Of a DNA stretch of 64,000 nucleotides, positions 21,162-32,779 are shown piece by piece. Each line of letters starts with the position of its first letter. Position 1 is the stretch's first letter. Source of the stretch: Adenophora triphylla var. japonica (Eukaryota > Streptophyta > Magnoliopsida > Asterales > Campanulaceae). The notes below the pieces were generated by a model. That model made no database searches. It was not told where the DNA came from and was given only the letters and a program-made list of their open reading frames with translations. The DNA is taken from contig JAFEMH010002079.1 of assembly GCA_022495995.1 (NCBI GenBank), forward strand, positions 124,001-188,000. Reading direction: 5' to 3'. The translations under genes were made by a program, and so were the position numbers.

Positions 21162-23440
21162 ATGTCTAGCTCACCGAGAAATCGTGATGGGGAAGGACCC
21201 CCGCCACCGGTGCGAGATATGACATTGGAAGAAGCCATCCGAGTTTGTGAGGTTCACAAGAGGCGAAAGAAGATCGGCGAGAATTTCGTGGTACGGCTTA
21301 CGAATGAGCGTGGTATAGCGGCTATCCCCGATCGGACGGTACTTTTGTCTGGTCGAGGATGACGATTCCCCGAAACCAGTTCACCAAACCTTTAACCGGG
21401 TTCCTCCCCCGCCAACATACGGGATGCCTTCGAATCAAGGAAAGCAGTAGGCCTAGGCTCCATGTTGCCACCTCTCGAGAGCAACCACTGTCAATTTTTG
21501 GCCGGCCCGGTGCTACTCCTATCACTCAAATACCACCGGCGCACCCTTGGACCATCTCAGGATGCCAATATTCCTCAATACCCTCTCGGGTTTGTCCCGT
21601 TGCCTATACACGAATCCCTAAACACCGGGGACAAACCCCGATACGGATTCAGAAAAGGCTCCCATATATTCTCATATATCAAGCCTTACACCTCCAATCA
21701 CTACCGCTCACGTGGTAGCACCGGCGCCGAGCCTCAAAGTCCACCACTTGGACCCAACCTTAGCCTGGATGGTCGAGCGGATGAAAGACACAGAAAGCCA
21801 CCATGAGCGGCTCAAAGCAGGAAACGCTCAAATCCACGGATCAGGGAATGGTCACGCCTCTCCCTGCCAAGTTCGAGAATGCCGGAGATGGACCGATTCG
21901 ACGGAACTGAATGTTCTCAAACGCACGTCGATGCCTACGTTCTCGGCATGAGAGCAAAAGGAGCAACCCTCCAGCAAATGGCCGACCACTTCCAGCATAC
22001 ACTCAAAAGTTCAGCGTTACGATGGTTTCTGAGGGTCAAGCCTGCGGATCGCCGCACAGGATCAGATTAGTAACATCTTCCTGGAGCAGTACAGATCCAA
22101 CTTAGAGTGGGAAACAAGTCGCGAGGACTTAATCACCCAGCGAGCGAAACGGATGAAAGTGTTGGGGAATTCTACAAGAGGTGGAGTGGAAACTCTCCGA
22201 GATCATGGAGCCACTCTCCAAAGATGAACGGATGCGGATCTTCAAGTCACTGCTTAAGACCGTCCATCAGAACTCTCATCGATCATCATTTCTTCCCGAG
22301 ATCTTCGGGCCATGGTCAATGCCGGCTCACGGTTCGAGAAGGATCTCAAGGAAAAGTTGGCTCTTGCCACGGCCATACGAGTACCGCTCGCGGTTGCATT
22401 CAATCCCGCACCGGCCCCCGGCAAAGGGAAAGATACGTCTGTCAACTACGTCCATCGGGGACAACGGTCGGGTAATAGAAACCCGAGTCCCACAAAGCAA
22501 CAATTCTACTCGAAGCGGCACTGTCGTACACTTCGACAAGTTGGACATGCCACTTTGAGCAAGATCTTTGGAAGGGTTAATCAAGGAGGGTCTCCTTAAA
22601 CCCGTTGCCAATTACAAACCCAAGAATCCCGTAGCTAATGCGGACAAGAGCAAATCTTTGCGCCTTCCATCGATATCACGGCCATACCAGCGACAATTGT
22701 TTGGGGTTACGATACGAAATCCGAACTTGATAGAAGAAGGCAAGTTGGAGCGCCCCCGTGGGCCCAATACGATCGGAAACCCTTTTCCGAACAATAACAA
22801 CGTGAATTCCATTGAGTGGGTGCCCGGGAAGATTGCCGCGAGAACCGGTTTCTCCGCCTCTTTCAGTGGATCCTCCTCTAATGTCCACATCGGCTACGAT
22901 GTTTGCGGCCTCCGCTTTGCACAGGTACGAGTCAGAAACGGTCCGGAGCAATCCTCGAGAAAACAAAAGAAGAAATCCTCTCAACGGCAAGGCGAGAGAA
23001 AGATACTGAAAGGCTGGAGATACCGGTGTAGGTACACTTGGAGAACCTTTCGGGAGGTTCGACTACTACGTCTTGTACTCCGGCCAGTCCTCCTTGCCTC
23101 CGAGGCCATGCGGCTTTAGAGCAAACGGGGTGGGAAAGCCGAAAAGTCCCGGCGAAACCGAGTCGAGACCCCAGGACACCGGAATACCTCGGATCTTGGT
23201 AATCTTCTTGCCCGGTCAGGAAGCCCAATCCTCGCGGGATCGGCCAAGATTCAATTTGTCCGGCTTCGAGGCTCGGACCGGTAAAGGAAGATCAAAGTTA
23301 GCTTGGCAATCGCACTCGATCAATGTGCTAACCAAGGGCGGCAACCGCCACAAACAACCTCAACACAATCCCGAGGTTCCGGCAAAGGCTTTACCTCGCA
23401 AGAGGAAGACGAAACGGATGGGTGGATGACTCTCCTTCTA
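21162..23440 (+). pseudogene. gag of element C, multiply frameshifted
   Basis: A start at 21162 opens MSSSPRNRDGEGPPPPVRDM followed by an EEAIR segment, then the frame breaks at 21360. The gag core is recognisable at 21880-22060: DRFDGTE, HVDAYVLGMRAKGATLQQMA and SALRWFLRVKP resemble the retrotransposon gag domain, which assembles the virus-like particle. Further pieces in changing frames follow (SNLEWETSREDLITQRAKRM, then VNAGSRFEKDLKEKLALATA at 22315-22375). No CCHC zinc knuckle was found. Frameshifts occur every 50-200 bp, many at one- or two-base differences, so sequence errors may contribute. Confidence 0.65.
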
Positions 23441-23529
23441 CGGATAGAGACGAGATCTATGACTCCCGTTTGTATGGCGGCATGATCACGTTACGTGACG
23501 AAGACTTACCGAGAGATGCCTCGGGGGCA

Positions 23530-24150
23530 CAATGAAGCTCATGTACATCACTCTCAAACTCAACACCATATCACTCCCCGGAGTATTGGTAGATAACGGG
23601 TCGGCCGTTAATGTCCTCCCTCTCGGCATGATGCGAGCTCTCCCGCATCCATGAAAGCCATTTGATTCCGTCGGCTCGGACTATCAAGGCCTACGACAAC
23701 TCGTCTCGTCCCATCACTGGGGACGGTGACTCTGGAACTACGGTTCGAAACCCAAATGGTGCCGGCAAAATTCCACGTGATGGACATTCCATCCGAGTTC
23801 GCGGCTCTTTTGGGACGCCCTTGGCTACACCACATGAAAGCCATAGCTTCCACTCTCCATCGGTGTGTTAAGTTCATTAACCGGCGGGGAGATCTCGAAG
23901 TCATCCGAGGATAGTTTCCTCATAGGAAATGAAGTCGAGACAGTAGCTAAGCGTGTCCGCACTCGGGCAGGGGTTACCTCCTTCGAATCAACCAGGACTA
24001 TCGGGGCAAATCTCATCGAGAATCCTCGGAGTCGGAGATGCCAACTATGTAAACGTACTCGAGCGGGCGAGACCACAGAGCGATCCGATACATCAAGTTC
24101 AAGCTGTCGTTTCCAACATTTGGAGCGGATTGGAAGGAAACGCTGAACAT
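23530..24150 (+). pseudogene. Protease of element C, frameshifted
   Basis: It shows LPGVLVDNGSAVNVLPLGMM with the catalytic DNGS, then TIKAYDNSSRP and, in another frame, MVPAKFHVMDIPSEFAALLG and GRPWLHHMKA. A LHRCVKF segment marks its end near 23880. At least three frame changes are needed. Order and motifs match the protease of A and D. Confidence 0.7.
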
Positions 24151-24796
24151 CGCCATAATGCGGGCACGTAAACCCCTAGTCTCCAATCGGAGATTCATCG
24201 GCATTCTTCAAACTCATTCTACGGCCCCGCAGTGAAGAGATCTTTGTGATAAAGGTCAACAAGTATCGTCATACTCATCTCGTTTTGAATGCATGGAACG
24301 TCGTATGGGATGTCCTCCACGAGGAATTCCCTCTAATCCTTTCCTCTCAAGCGAAGAGCATGATGTTTTCCTAGGCTGCTCCAGCAACGCCGGACGCAAT
24401 ACGTCCCTACGTTTGGATTGAACGGTCGGATGACGATGAATCTGGACTCTCGGAGTCGAAGATGCGGCGGATCCGCGCGGACCTCTGCATTCACATGCTC
24501 GGTTTGAGGACGGAACTCCTTCCGATCGGGTCACCTACGACCAAGGTTCCAATACCGTGGAAATTGTCAAGCTCAACGTCCGATACGGAGCGGCTATCCA
24601 GATGTTGGAAGCACGTGATTCACGCAACGAGGAATCCCTCGATCAAGTGAATGACGACGACTTCGTCAATATCATCTATTCCAGATATCCTGATGAAGCC
24701 AAGGATCCCGTCCTTGTTATCAGATTCTGCAACACCAAGGTCACCCTCGATGACTGCCTGCTCATGGTAAACGAGGCATTGGCCAAGTTCAAACCC
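24151..24796 (+). pseudogene. Rearranged segment between protease and RT remnant (C)
   Basis: This is an unusual stretch. It has an acidic part (about 24430) and an open frame at 24557-24799 with LNVRYGAAIQMLEARDSRNE and DPVLVIRFCNTKVTLDDCLL. The latter resembles, in pattern only, the VTLLVRVTQEKVTFPEC segment that lies before the protease in A. If homologous, its order relative to protease is changed. Linker and RT up to the thumb are missing; the RT remnant starts at 24797 in FKP-TLTEVKSFMG. Confidence 0.4.
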
Positions 24797-25330
24797 TGAC
24801 AGAAGTAAAGAGCTTCATGGGAAGACTTCAGTACATCAGTCGCTTCATCAACCAGTTGACATCTCTCTGCGAGCCCATGTTCAAACTGATGAAAAAGAAT
24901 GCCGACATCAAATGGGACTCAGAGTGCCAAACGGCTTTCGAGAAGATCAAGACCTGCTTGGTTAATCCCCCAATTCATGTGCCCGCCACATGAAGACAAG
25001 CCACTACTCCTGTATCGTCGACGATGAGACATGTCAATCGGAGCAATGCTTTGGCACAAGAACAGAAAGATTCCAAGGTTGAGCATGCAATCTACTTTGT
25101 AAGCCGAAAGCTTCAAGGAAGTGAACTCGGCTACTCGGCATCGGAAAACTTGTACCGCCTTGGTATGGGTAGTCGGAAGCTGAAACACTACATGCGGTCG
25201 CATTCGGTACTCCTGGTCTCCAAAGTGGACCCCGTCCAGATATCTCTTTGACAAGCCATCCTGTCGATGCGGCTAGCCAAGTGGTCATTCTTCTGGTGAG
25301 TTCGGCATCAAGTACATGGTCGAGAAAATC
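24797..25330 (+). pseudogene. RT thumb/connection and first RNase H (C)
   Basis: It is closely similar to B 14932-15478: EVKSFMGRLQYISRFINQLT, KKNADIKWDSECQTAFEKIK, then YFVSRKLQGSELGYSASE. The catalytic RT blocks (YVDD) are absent. Several frame changes occur, at about 24975, 25020, 25145 and 25250. Confidence 0.75.
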
Positions 25331-25868
25331 AACGAAAGGGCGAGTAATGGCGAGATCGGCTTGCCGACTTCCCGGCAGTGAACCTAAGGGTCTGATCCGC
25401 AATTTCCGGACGACGGAATCTTTTCACTTGATAGCGCAAACCGGCGGCAACTCTTCTTCGATGGGGCGGCCAACAAGAAGGGGAATGGCATTGGAATGCT
25501 CCTTGTCGATCCCAGGACGAGCATACTCCCATAGCCATCAAGGTGAATTTTGAAGCAACCAACAATGCGGCGAGAATATGAAGCTGTGCGGCGAGTTTGG
25601 AAGCCGCCCTCAGCCTTGCAACATCTTAGAGCTGGATGTATATGGAGACTCGGCATTGATCATCAATCAAGTATCCAACAAATGGAAGACGGTAGATTCG
25701 CGCCCTTGAGAAGTACCACGCGTACATGGAGGAACTCATTGCTCGGTTCAAGGACATCTCTTTTCACTATTTGCCAAGAGGCAGAGGAACCGCTTCGCGA
25801 GGCCACAGCAGCCCTCGCCTCTCTTGTCGAAATTCCCCGAAGGGAAAGCGGTAAAACCCCTCGAGAAT
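25331..25868 (+). pseudogene. Second RNase H of element C, frameshifted
   Basis: The fragments match the FFDGAANKKGNGIGMLLVDP motif, the NNAAEYEA region and the GDSALIINQV segment. The part that B has lost (about 25660-25820) is present, including SFHYLPRG-like residues and the final catalytic region. The reading frame changes several times at CAG/CGAG-type differences from B. Confidence 0.7.
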
Positions 25869-25929
25869 AGGCGGACGGGAAACACCCGCCTATTCTTTGT
25901 GAGATCGAAAAAGAAAAAGAAACGATCGA

Positions 25930-27211
25930 CGAACCACAGTGTACAATCAAATTTACCGGTACCTCCAAAGCGGACAAGCTTCCTTCACAAGTGAAGATGG
26001 AAAATACAAAGAAGGGATCAAAGCCAAAAACATGATGGCATTAAAACGCTGGCATCCCATTTCGTCGTGCAGGGGTATGTTGTACAGAAGCGCCACCAAG
26101 GGCCACTCCTTCGGTGTGTAAACAAAGAAAAGCCGGCGAGCTAATGAACAGAAGTTCACAACGGAACTGCGGTCCGCACATGAACGCCGAGCATTGACAC
26201 GAGATCATTCTCCGTATGGGATACTATTGGATATCAATGGAAACGGGCGCATCCGGTTCGTCAGAAGGCTGCGACAAATGTCAACGGTTCTCCAACCTCA
26301 ATCACATCCCTCCTCCACGAACATTATTGCATGACTACGCCATGGCCTTTCGCCATATGGGGAATCGACGTCATCGGCAAGATCACTCCTCCCGGGGAGC
26401 AATGGTCGCGAGTTCATTTTAGTCGCGATCGACTACTTCACCAAATGGGTAGAAGCCGGATCGTCTGAGTCTTGAATTCTAAGAAGGTGGCCGAGTTCAT
26501 CCAGAGAGAACATCATGTGCCGATACGGAGTGCCCAACGAGATCATCTCCGACAATGGGACTCACTTCGAAGGAGATTGTGACCAACTGCGGCCAGAATT
26601 CGAGTCACACGTCACGAGGTCTTCTCCTTACGAGACCCTGAAACCAATGGTGCGGTAGAGCGGCCCAAGCCAAGACTCTCGCCATGATAATCGGAAAGAT
26701 GACCACCGAGAGGTCGGGAGGCGAAAAGCTACATCTAGCCCTGCGGGGATACCGAACATCGGTCGGAGAACCGCCACGGGGAGACTCCGTTCGCACTTAC
26801 CTACGGAATGGAAGCGATGTTGCAGTGGAATTGGAAATTCCATCCTCAGAGTCCTCTTGGAAAACGGGATCAATGAAGTCGAATGGCTACGAGCCGTCAC
26901 GACGAACTTGCTCTACTCGACGAGCGCGGATTGAAAGCCATGGAACACACTCGAGCCTACCGGAGCGGGAATGGCACGAGCATTCGACAAGAAAGTCAAG
27001 ATCGAGACATCGAGAGAAGGCGACTTGGTGCTAAAGGAAAAGCCTCCCTACGCGGACCAATCACCTCGGAAAGTGGGAGCCTACTGGATAGGACCGTTCG
27101 TGGTACTGAAAGAATCTTCTCACAGGAGGAGCCATGAACTAGCGGATTTGGACGGAAACCCTTTCGTTAATCCCGTGAACGGAAGCAAGCTCCTTGAGAT
27201 ACTTCGTTTGA
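25930..27211 (+). pseudogene. Integrase of element C, multiply frameshifted
   Basis: It is parallel to B 15945-17211 over its whole length, with zinc finger (CDKCQRFSNLNHIPP), core (GIDVIGKIT, NEIISDNGTHFEGDCDQL, a damaged VEAANKT region near 26660) and GPY/F region (about 27080-27130). About fifteen small indels separate it from B. Many sit where B has CAG or CTG. Confidence 0.75.
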
Positions 27212-27374
27212 GGAAGAGCACGAGTCAACTCTCCTTCCCCATACATCGTCCCCCTCGGTAAATTAAAGTGCTAAAAGAGTAATACCCATTTGGATACATT
27301 CCCGCTAATGATCCGGGTAAAAAACGAGTCGCACTTCTTTTGTCTTTGTTTTTCTCAAATTCACCTAAAGTGTC

Positions 27375-27428
27375 GAACTACGGTGACACAGCCCCTTAGT
27401 CCAATTGTAAAAGGGAACGTAGGCGGCC
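27375..27428 (+). other. Hairpin block 1 (element C)
   Basis: It has the same layout as in B, with CTACG/CGTAG outer arms and CCCCTT/AAGGG inner arms. The CTGAG between them is damaged to CACAG. Confidence 0.55.
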
Positions 27429-27829
27429 ATCTTTAGTTCGGTCTAAAAAACAAAAAAATACAATAAGCATCAATTGCTTGTGTTTGAAAAACTCTTTTCA
27501 TTTAACCTACAAATTCATAATGGTTAAAACATTCTTTGATGAGTTCAAGCACGGTCAACTCTTGACTCGCTACACGCTAGCAAAACTACAATAAAACATT
27601 AATCAATTAATGTGTATGCGCAATGACAATGGGTGGATACTACGGACGGCAAGGTCAACCTAGTTTCCCGTACTAGGTCCTTCATCCTTCTTCCCCTTCC
27701 CTTTTCCCCGTGAGTGTTCTTCACCTTCGCGGGAAATATTCCGGTAGGCCTTCTACTGGCTCGGGGACTCTTCCGACGCCTCCGTCAAGCTGTGGTGTCA
27801 GCGCGATCCTTTCTCTAGCTCTGTCTCGA

Positions 27830-29190
27830 GCCGCCTCGCTTCGAGCCATCATCATAGTGCTTTGATTGGCCTCCCCGTCGGCGCTTGCCACATAATCGGC
27901 CGTGGCATCGCGATACGATTCCCGGGGTTAGCCACTCACACGTCCTCCTCGAGGTCGAGGTGTCCGGGTGATCGGCACCCAGCGGCTCACTCCGTCTCCA
28001 CAAGATAGCCATCTGTGTCTCCCCATACACTCTTCGTACCGGTTCGGATCTTTGCGTCGGCGAACGGTGCCCTCTCTCGGTGAAAGAGAACCACAGCGGG
28101 AAAGGACGTGTATTGCCACCGCGGGTGATCAGCAATAGCGTCGAAGGATCTTCCATCCGCAAAGATCCCACCTCGAGGTAGCGGCATAACTCGAGATCGG
28201 TCGGTGGCATCTGCTCCCGGCCGTCTTGCCGCAGCGAACCAATGATGGAATATAGAAAGACGTGCGAGACGGCCCAGGGACTACGACAATCAATAGACCC
28301 TCTGGCGGTCCTCAAGTCTGTAACTTCCAATGGGGAACCCACCATCGCAAGTGATGCGTGCAAAGTGCGGCCATCAGGCTCCGGCTCGGCTGATTGCCCC
28401 TATCACCGGAAGGGACGTCGCGAGAAAGACCAAGCGTCGCGGGACATTGGCACCTCGGGCATCATCTGCGGCCTCTCCCTCGGCCACATGGTCGGCATAG
28501 CGGGACTCCTCCCCACATGTATCGGCTAGGTCGCCATCCGGCTATGCCCGAGACGTCTCGCCCAGACCCGTGGCACGATGTCTCCCCCCGCTCCGGCCTT
28601 TGCCTCACCGAGTCCGGTATGCTTGTGATGGCACACACCCGAGAGACGTGAATGTGAGCAAAGTAGCAATCGCGCACGAGCAAACGCGTCCCACGAAAAG
28701 ACGCTCCCCTCGGCTCAGGCAAATCTTTCGGGCGGTCCGAAATGTCAACGTAATCGGTATCTGTATCGGCATCCGTATGCTTCTCCAGTAGAGATACCCA
28801 GCAAAGACACTAGCTTCTCAGCGGTGGCCGTGCCACCGGCATACGGAAGAACTAGGCTGTTAGTCTCGGGTCCTCCCGAATGGCCGGAAATCTTCAAACG
28901 TAGGAGTGATTTCGTTGTACGAAAAGGCGTACACATTCCTCCGTACGTCCCGAACCGAGACGCGGCTCTCGAAGATCCCAATACGCGCGTGAGCTCCTTA
29001 GCCCAAACAGATTTAATCCCGTAACGACCTTCGAAAAACCTTTTGTTACGCCTCGTGTGGTTCCGTACCCACGGCGAAAGTTGTCCAAATATCGCTCTTG
29101 CATCAGAGACGATAACTTGGGAAAGGAGCCATGTCGGAAGGTGAAGAAAACCTTAAGAAAGGGAAAGGAATTCAGCCGGATGAACAAAGC
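27830..29190 (-). pseudogene. aORF1 relic of element C (antisense, PMD-like)
   Basis: Pieces in several minus frames match aORF1 of A and D. Near 29130-29080 there is QERYLDNFRRGYG, similar to the N-terminal helix. At 28220-28110 LELCRYLEVGSLRMEDPSTL matches the A segment around VASVLMEDPSM. At 28040 YGETQMAILWRR matches GETQMAILRRR of A. No frame longer than about 180 residues survives. The central PMD-like part (about 28400-28950) is hard to read. Confidence 0.6.
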
Positions 29191-29256
29191 AATGCGCGAG
29201 TTTTCTCACCAATTGCAAAGTGACTGCAATTTAAAGAATGCTGGAAATTCGGTTCT

Positions 29257-29292
29257 AGTCAGTGGGACTCCTCTGCGGTTGACTTGGTCAAC
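29257..29292 (-). promoter_or_regulatory. Palindrome-like site upstream of aORF1 (C)
   Basis: AGTCAGTGGGACTC (29257-29270) differs by one base from the LTR C site at 18218-18231. GTTGACTTGGTCAAC (29278-29292) is another inverted repeat. Together they occupy the place held by palindromes in A, D and E. No clear TATA box is visible. Confidence 0.4.
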
Positions 29293-29689
29293 TCTGCGGC
29301 CATTTGCCCTTAAAATTGGAAACATTTCCAAACCATGCCACTGTTCGCTCCTATGAAATCTGCGTGCACCCACGATTTCATTCAGCAAATGTCAATATCC
29401 CTTAGCCCAGGGCTCGTGCAACGGTGCAAATAATTAAAAATTAGTGCATACATGCTTAATTTTTGACCCGTTCAATTTTTAATGCATTTCTCTTTTTATT
29501 TATTTTTGATTAACCTATTTGCTTATTTGCCGAAAATAACGAGGAAGGTGATCATAGAATAAATATGCGAAGTACGAGTTCCGCCCCACGGGCGCGTTTT
29601 TGCAAATACGGTTCAAATCAAAATTTGTTCTGACAAATACATGCATTTTTGTCTAAACAAAGCGGTAAAGAAAGAAAGCGGTAAAAGGG

Positions 29690-31420
29690 GACTACTGCTG
29701 AGTCTGCTCGTCATCCGTACACTCGACGTCTTGCTCATTCTTGCCGGATCCGTCGCAAACGGGAACTCGCCGAACTCCTCCGGTAGGGAATAGGCAAAGG
29801 GCCTCCCTCGGGTACGCGAACTCGAGGACTCCCCCTCTCGCGCCCAGAGTGCGCGAGAAGAAGGAGCTCCCGAATCCGGCCGTTCCGCCGCGAGCGCGAA
29901 CCCTGTGTAAAGTCCTCCCAGCCGGTGTGGGAGCGGGCGAATCTCTCGGCCTAGACGGCCCCGATCACGGACGTCCACGCTCCTCGGGAGCGCACCGCAT
30001 GAACTCCACGAGCCTCCTGGCGTAGGCGGACCACCGATCCACCGGCCTCGTGGCATCATTATACGTACGGCCGGATACTGCGAACCGGGAAAGTCATCGA
30101 AAGCAAGCGAAAGTACGGATGCAACATTTGCGAGAATACTACTATCAAATGCGAGAAAATAAAAAAAAAGGTGCTCACTTAGAAGCATTGGGGTCCGCCC
30201 TGTATCGTGGTCTCGGCTCGGCGGAGCGGGATCACAGAGTCGCTACGCGAGCCGTCCGGCCCCTCGTACGCTAGCCTAGCTCGCGGGACCGGAAAATCTC
30301 GAGGACCTCCCGGGGACCTCGCCCTCTCTATCTTTGTACTGCGGGCTCCTCGGCCTCGTCCTCAAGAAAACATCATAGGCGGCCCCGCTATGATGTACTC
30401 GGTGTAATCTGCGCCTGTAGGTACCCTCGGCTCATCAATCGGCATCTCCCGGGATGCTTGCATGTACAAAGGAGGATCCGCGGCACGAGGAAGAGACCCA
30501 CTACCTATGCGACGAGTCACCCTCTCCCCCAAATACATGGCGTCACGGTGAAGTCCCACCGGGAGCTTCGCCGCCGTGTAGTCTCGGCTGGCAATCTGCA
30601 CCGCGACATGATCGAACCTACTCCACCGGGTCAGTGGATCCTCTCGAGAGAACTCCGGGTTCGGCGCCGGAGATATCTCCTCGTATGACACTCGAGTGCC
30701 AACTCTCGAAGAGACCGCCCTCTTCGCTTCTTCGCCCCGAGCCGGCATGGCGGGGAACGAGAGGGACGGTGCGGCTCCTTGATGTCCCGAGCTGCGGGCC
30801 CAGACACCTCGTAGCACCGGACACACGCGAGAGAATGGAAAGTTATGTCGGCTACAAAGCGAGATACATACGAGTACATAAAAGAGGCGAGGAAGAGAAA
30901 AAGTACGTGAACTTACATCGAGACGGGCGTGAAGCGGCTAAATGAGTGCTCCTCTCCCCGCGAGAACTGTCCGGGGAGTGGTAAAGCTCGGCCGGTCCGG
31001 CCTCCCCACGCGAACCCCCTCGCGGCATCCAAGTCTACCGGCGACCCGAGCGAGGGAAGTGACAAGACGTGTCGGAAGTCGGGAATAAAGTCGGCGACGG
31101 CGCAAACCAAAGGAACCCTCGAGCCGGACGCTCGCGGTCATCCTCGGGACCCGGCCCGGATAGCGGCGACACCTTCCCTCAAATGATTCTCCATCGGCAC
31201 ATGCAGAATGCCTAAGCCCCTGGCATCGGTAATACTCAAACCCGGCGGCCAGGACAAGCGCTCAGGGGTGTAACCGTCAACCAGCGCCGGCGTGTTGCCA
31301 TAAGTCGGCAACCCGGTGATAGCGGCAAAATCCGTGGGAGTCACCGTCGCCTCCCCATCGAAATGGAAAGTGTGGGTCGTATCCCACCGGTACTCGCTCG
31401 GCGCGACATACGTGGACACC
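29690..31420 (-). pseudogene. aORF2 relic of element C: PMD gene, antisense
   Basis: The PMD start is clear on the minus strand at 31400-31290: EYRWDTTHTFHFDGEATVTP then TDFAAITGLPTYG. A later segment at 30600-30440, DAMYLGERVTRRIG followed by RAADPPLYMQASRE, matches GDTMYLGERVFPQHGRGRLS of E. The C-terminal, acidic low-complexity part ends near 29700. Frames change several times. Intron borders could not be placed with confidence in this copy. Confidence 0.6.
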
Positions 31421-31703
31421 GCCCTCGGCGTATCGGTATCGCGGCTACGGCGATAAACCCGGCCCGGCCGGAGTCAAGCACCGAGGCCGCGGACTCCTCT
31501 CTCCCTCTCGAGCCACGTCAGGGATAATGCCCCACAATGCTGCACCGCCTCAAAGGCACCCGACTCTTACGGTTATGAGTATTAGCAGTCCTGTCCCCTA
31601 TGAGACAAACAAGACGAAGCAACGTCAACGAAATGCACCAACGCATGTCAAAAGGATGCAATGCGGATACGGTTCTCATTCATTTCCTACGTATATTCAA
31701 ATC

Positions 31704-31900
31704 ATTTCGAAAACTCAGTCGAATCAGGAACTTTCAAAATCTTTCGAAAACTCAGTCGAATCGAATCAGGAACTTTCAAAACATTTCGAAAACTCAGTCG
31801 AATCAGGAACTTTCAAAATCTTTCGAAAACTCCGTCGAATCCGGAACTTTCAAAACATTTCGAAAACTCCGTCGAATCCGGAACTTTCAAATTCTTTCGA
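31704..31900 (+). repeat. 37-bp tandem repeat (about 5 copies)
   Basis: The unit is TTTCGAAAACTCAGTCGAAT plus CAGGAACTTTCAAAATC. One copy has five extra bases (TCGAA). TTTCGAAA and TTCGAA palindromes recur. Confidence 0.9.
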
Positions 31901-32779
31901 ATTTTCGAAAATTTCGCTCAGATCTAGAATTAAAGCTACTTTAATTTTGGAAAATGCATCTAGACATGGAATTTTGCAACCAAAATTTTTATGTCATCCA
32001 CCCGTAGTGTCAATTGAACTACATCTAGTCAATTTCGACAAAGGCTCATAGCAAAGTCAAAAGCCCCAATTCGGGCACCAAAATCCCTAAGTTCATTCCT
32101 AACAAATTTCTAACATTTAAAGAATGCACATTCTTAAAATTAATGGAATTTGTAGGAAGCTACTTGTCTTTCTATCCACTCCCTTGGAGTTGTGGCGGTC
32201 CCTCGCCGGATAAAACTCTGCCGGATTCAATGGAAGAGTAGTGGTTCGAATGAGTCAGAACCAATCGAGTTCTTTCGTCATCGGTCCTTCCGTGGCGAGC
32301 CATTGATCCTCCTTCACCCTCCATAGCAAATTTCCTTCACAAATTCGAGCAAACCTTGCAACTTGGGTTGGATTTCTCTCCACTCTCTCTCTCTCCTTCG
32401 CGGGAATTTATGAAAAGAAAATGGCTTTTCTTTCTCCTGCCTTGGCGTGATAAGGAGCATTTTCAATTTCGGTAAAAGTCCGTGGGACTCTTGCTTGCAC
32501 CGGGGAAAAGATTCCTTCCATTTTGGTCCCTCAACTTTTGGCAATTCCAATTTTACCACTTTTGGCCCCCAAAAGTGTAAAATTTCCCCCAGTTAGACAT
32601 TTCTAACACCCCATCCCCCGAGGATAAATCAAAGTTAGTTTTCACTAACGCTCGTCTCCTGACGTTAAATTCAGTCCAATTGACATTTGACATTCCAACG
32701 TTCAACCATGTCTTCGGACATTCCAAATTACTATTCCGTCTCCTGACGTTAAAATTTAATAATGGTCTTCACCATTAAA
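31901..32779. other. Unassigned spacer with a strong hairpin
   Basis: No gene is supported. A near-perfect inverted repeat at 32549-32584 pairs AATTTTAC-CACTTTTGG with CCAAAAGTGTAAAATT around a three-base loop. Stretches such as CCTAACAAATTTCTAACATT resemble part of LTR A (11030-11070). From 32700 the text drifts into the 34-bp array. Confidence 0.5.

Noticed and set aside
32314..32559. Minus-strand frame of 81 codons in the C spacer as a host gene
   Set aside because: No homology pattern, no promoter and low complexity. Too little to support a gene.
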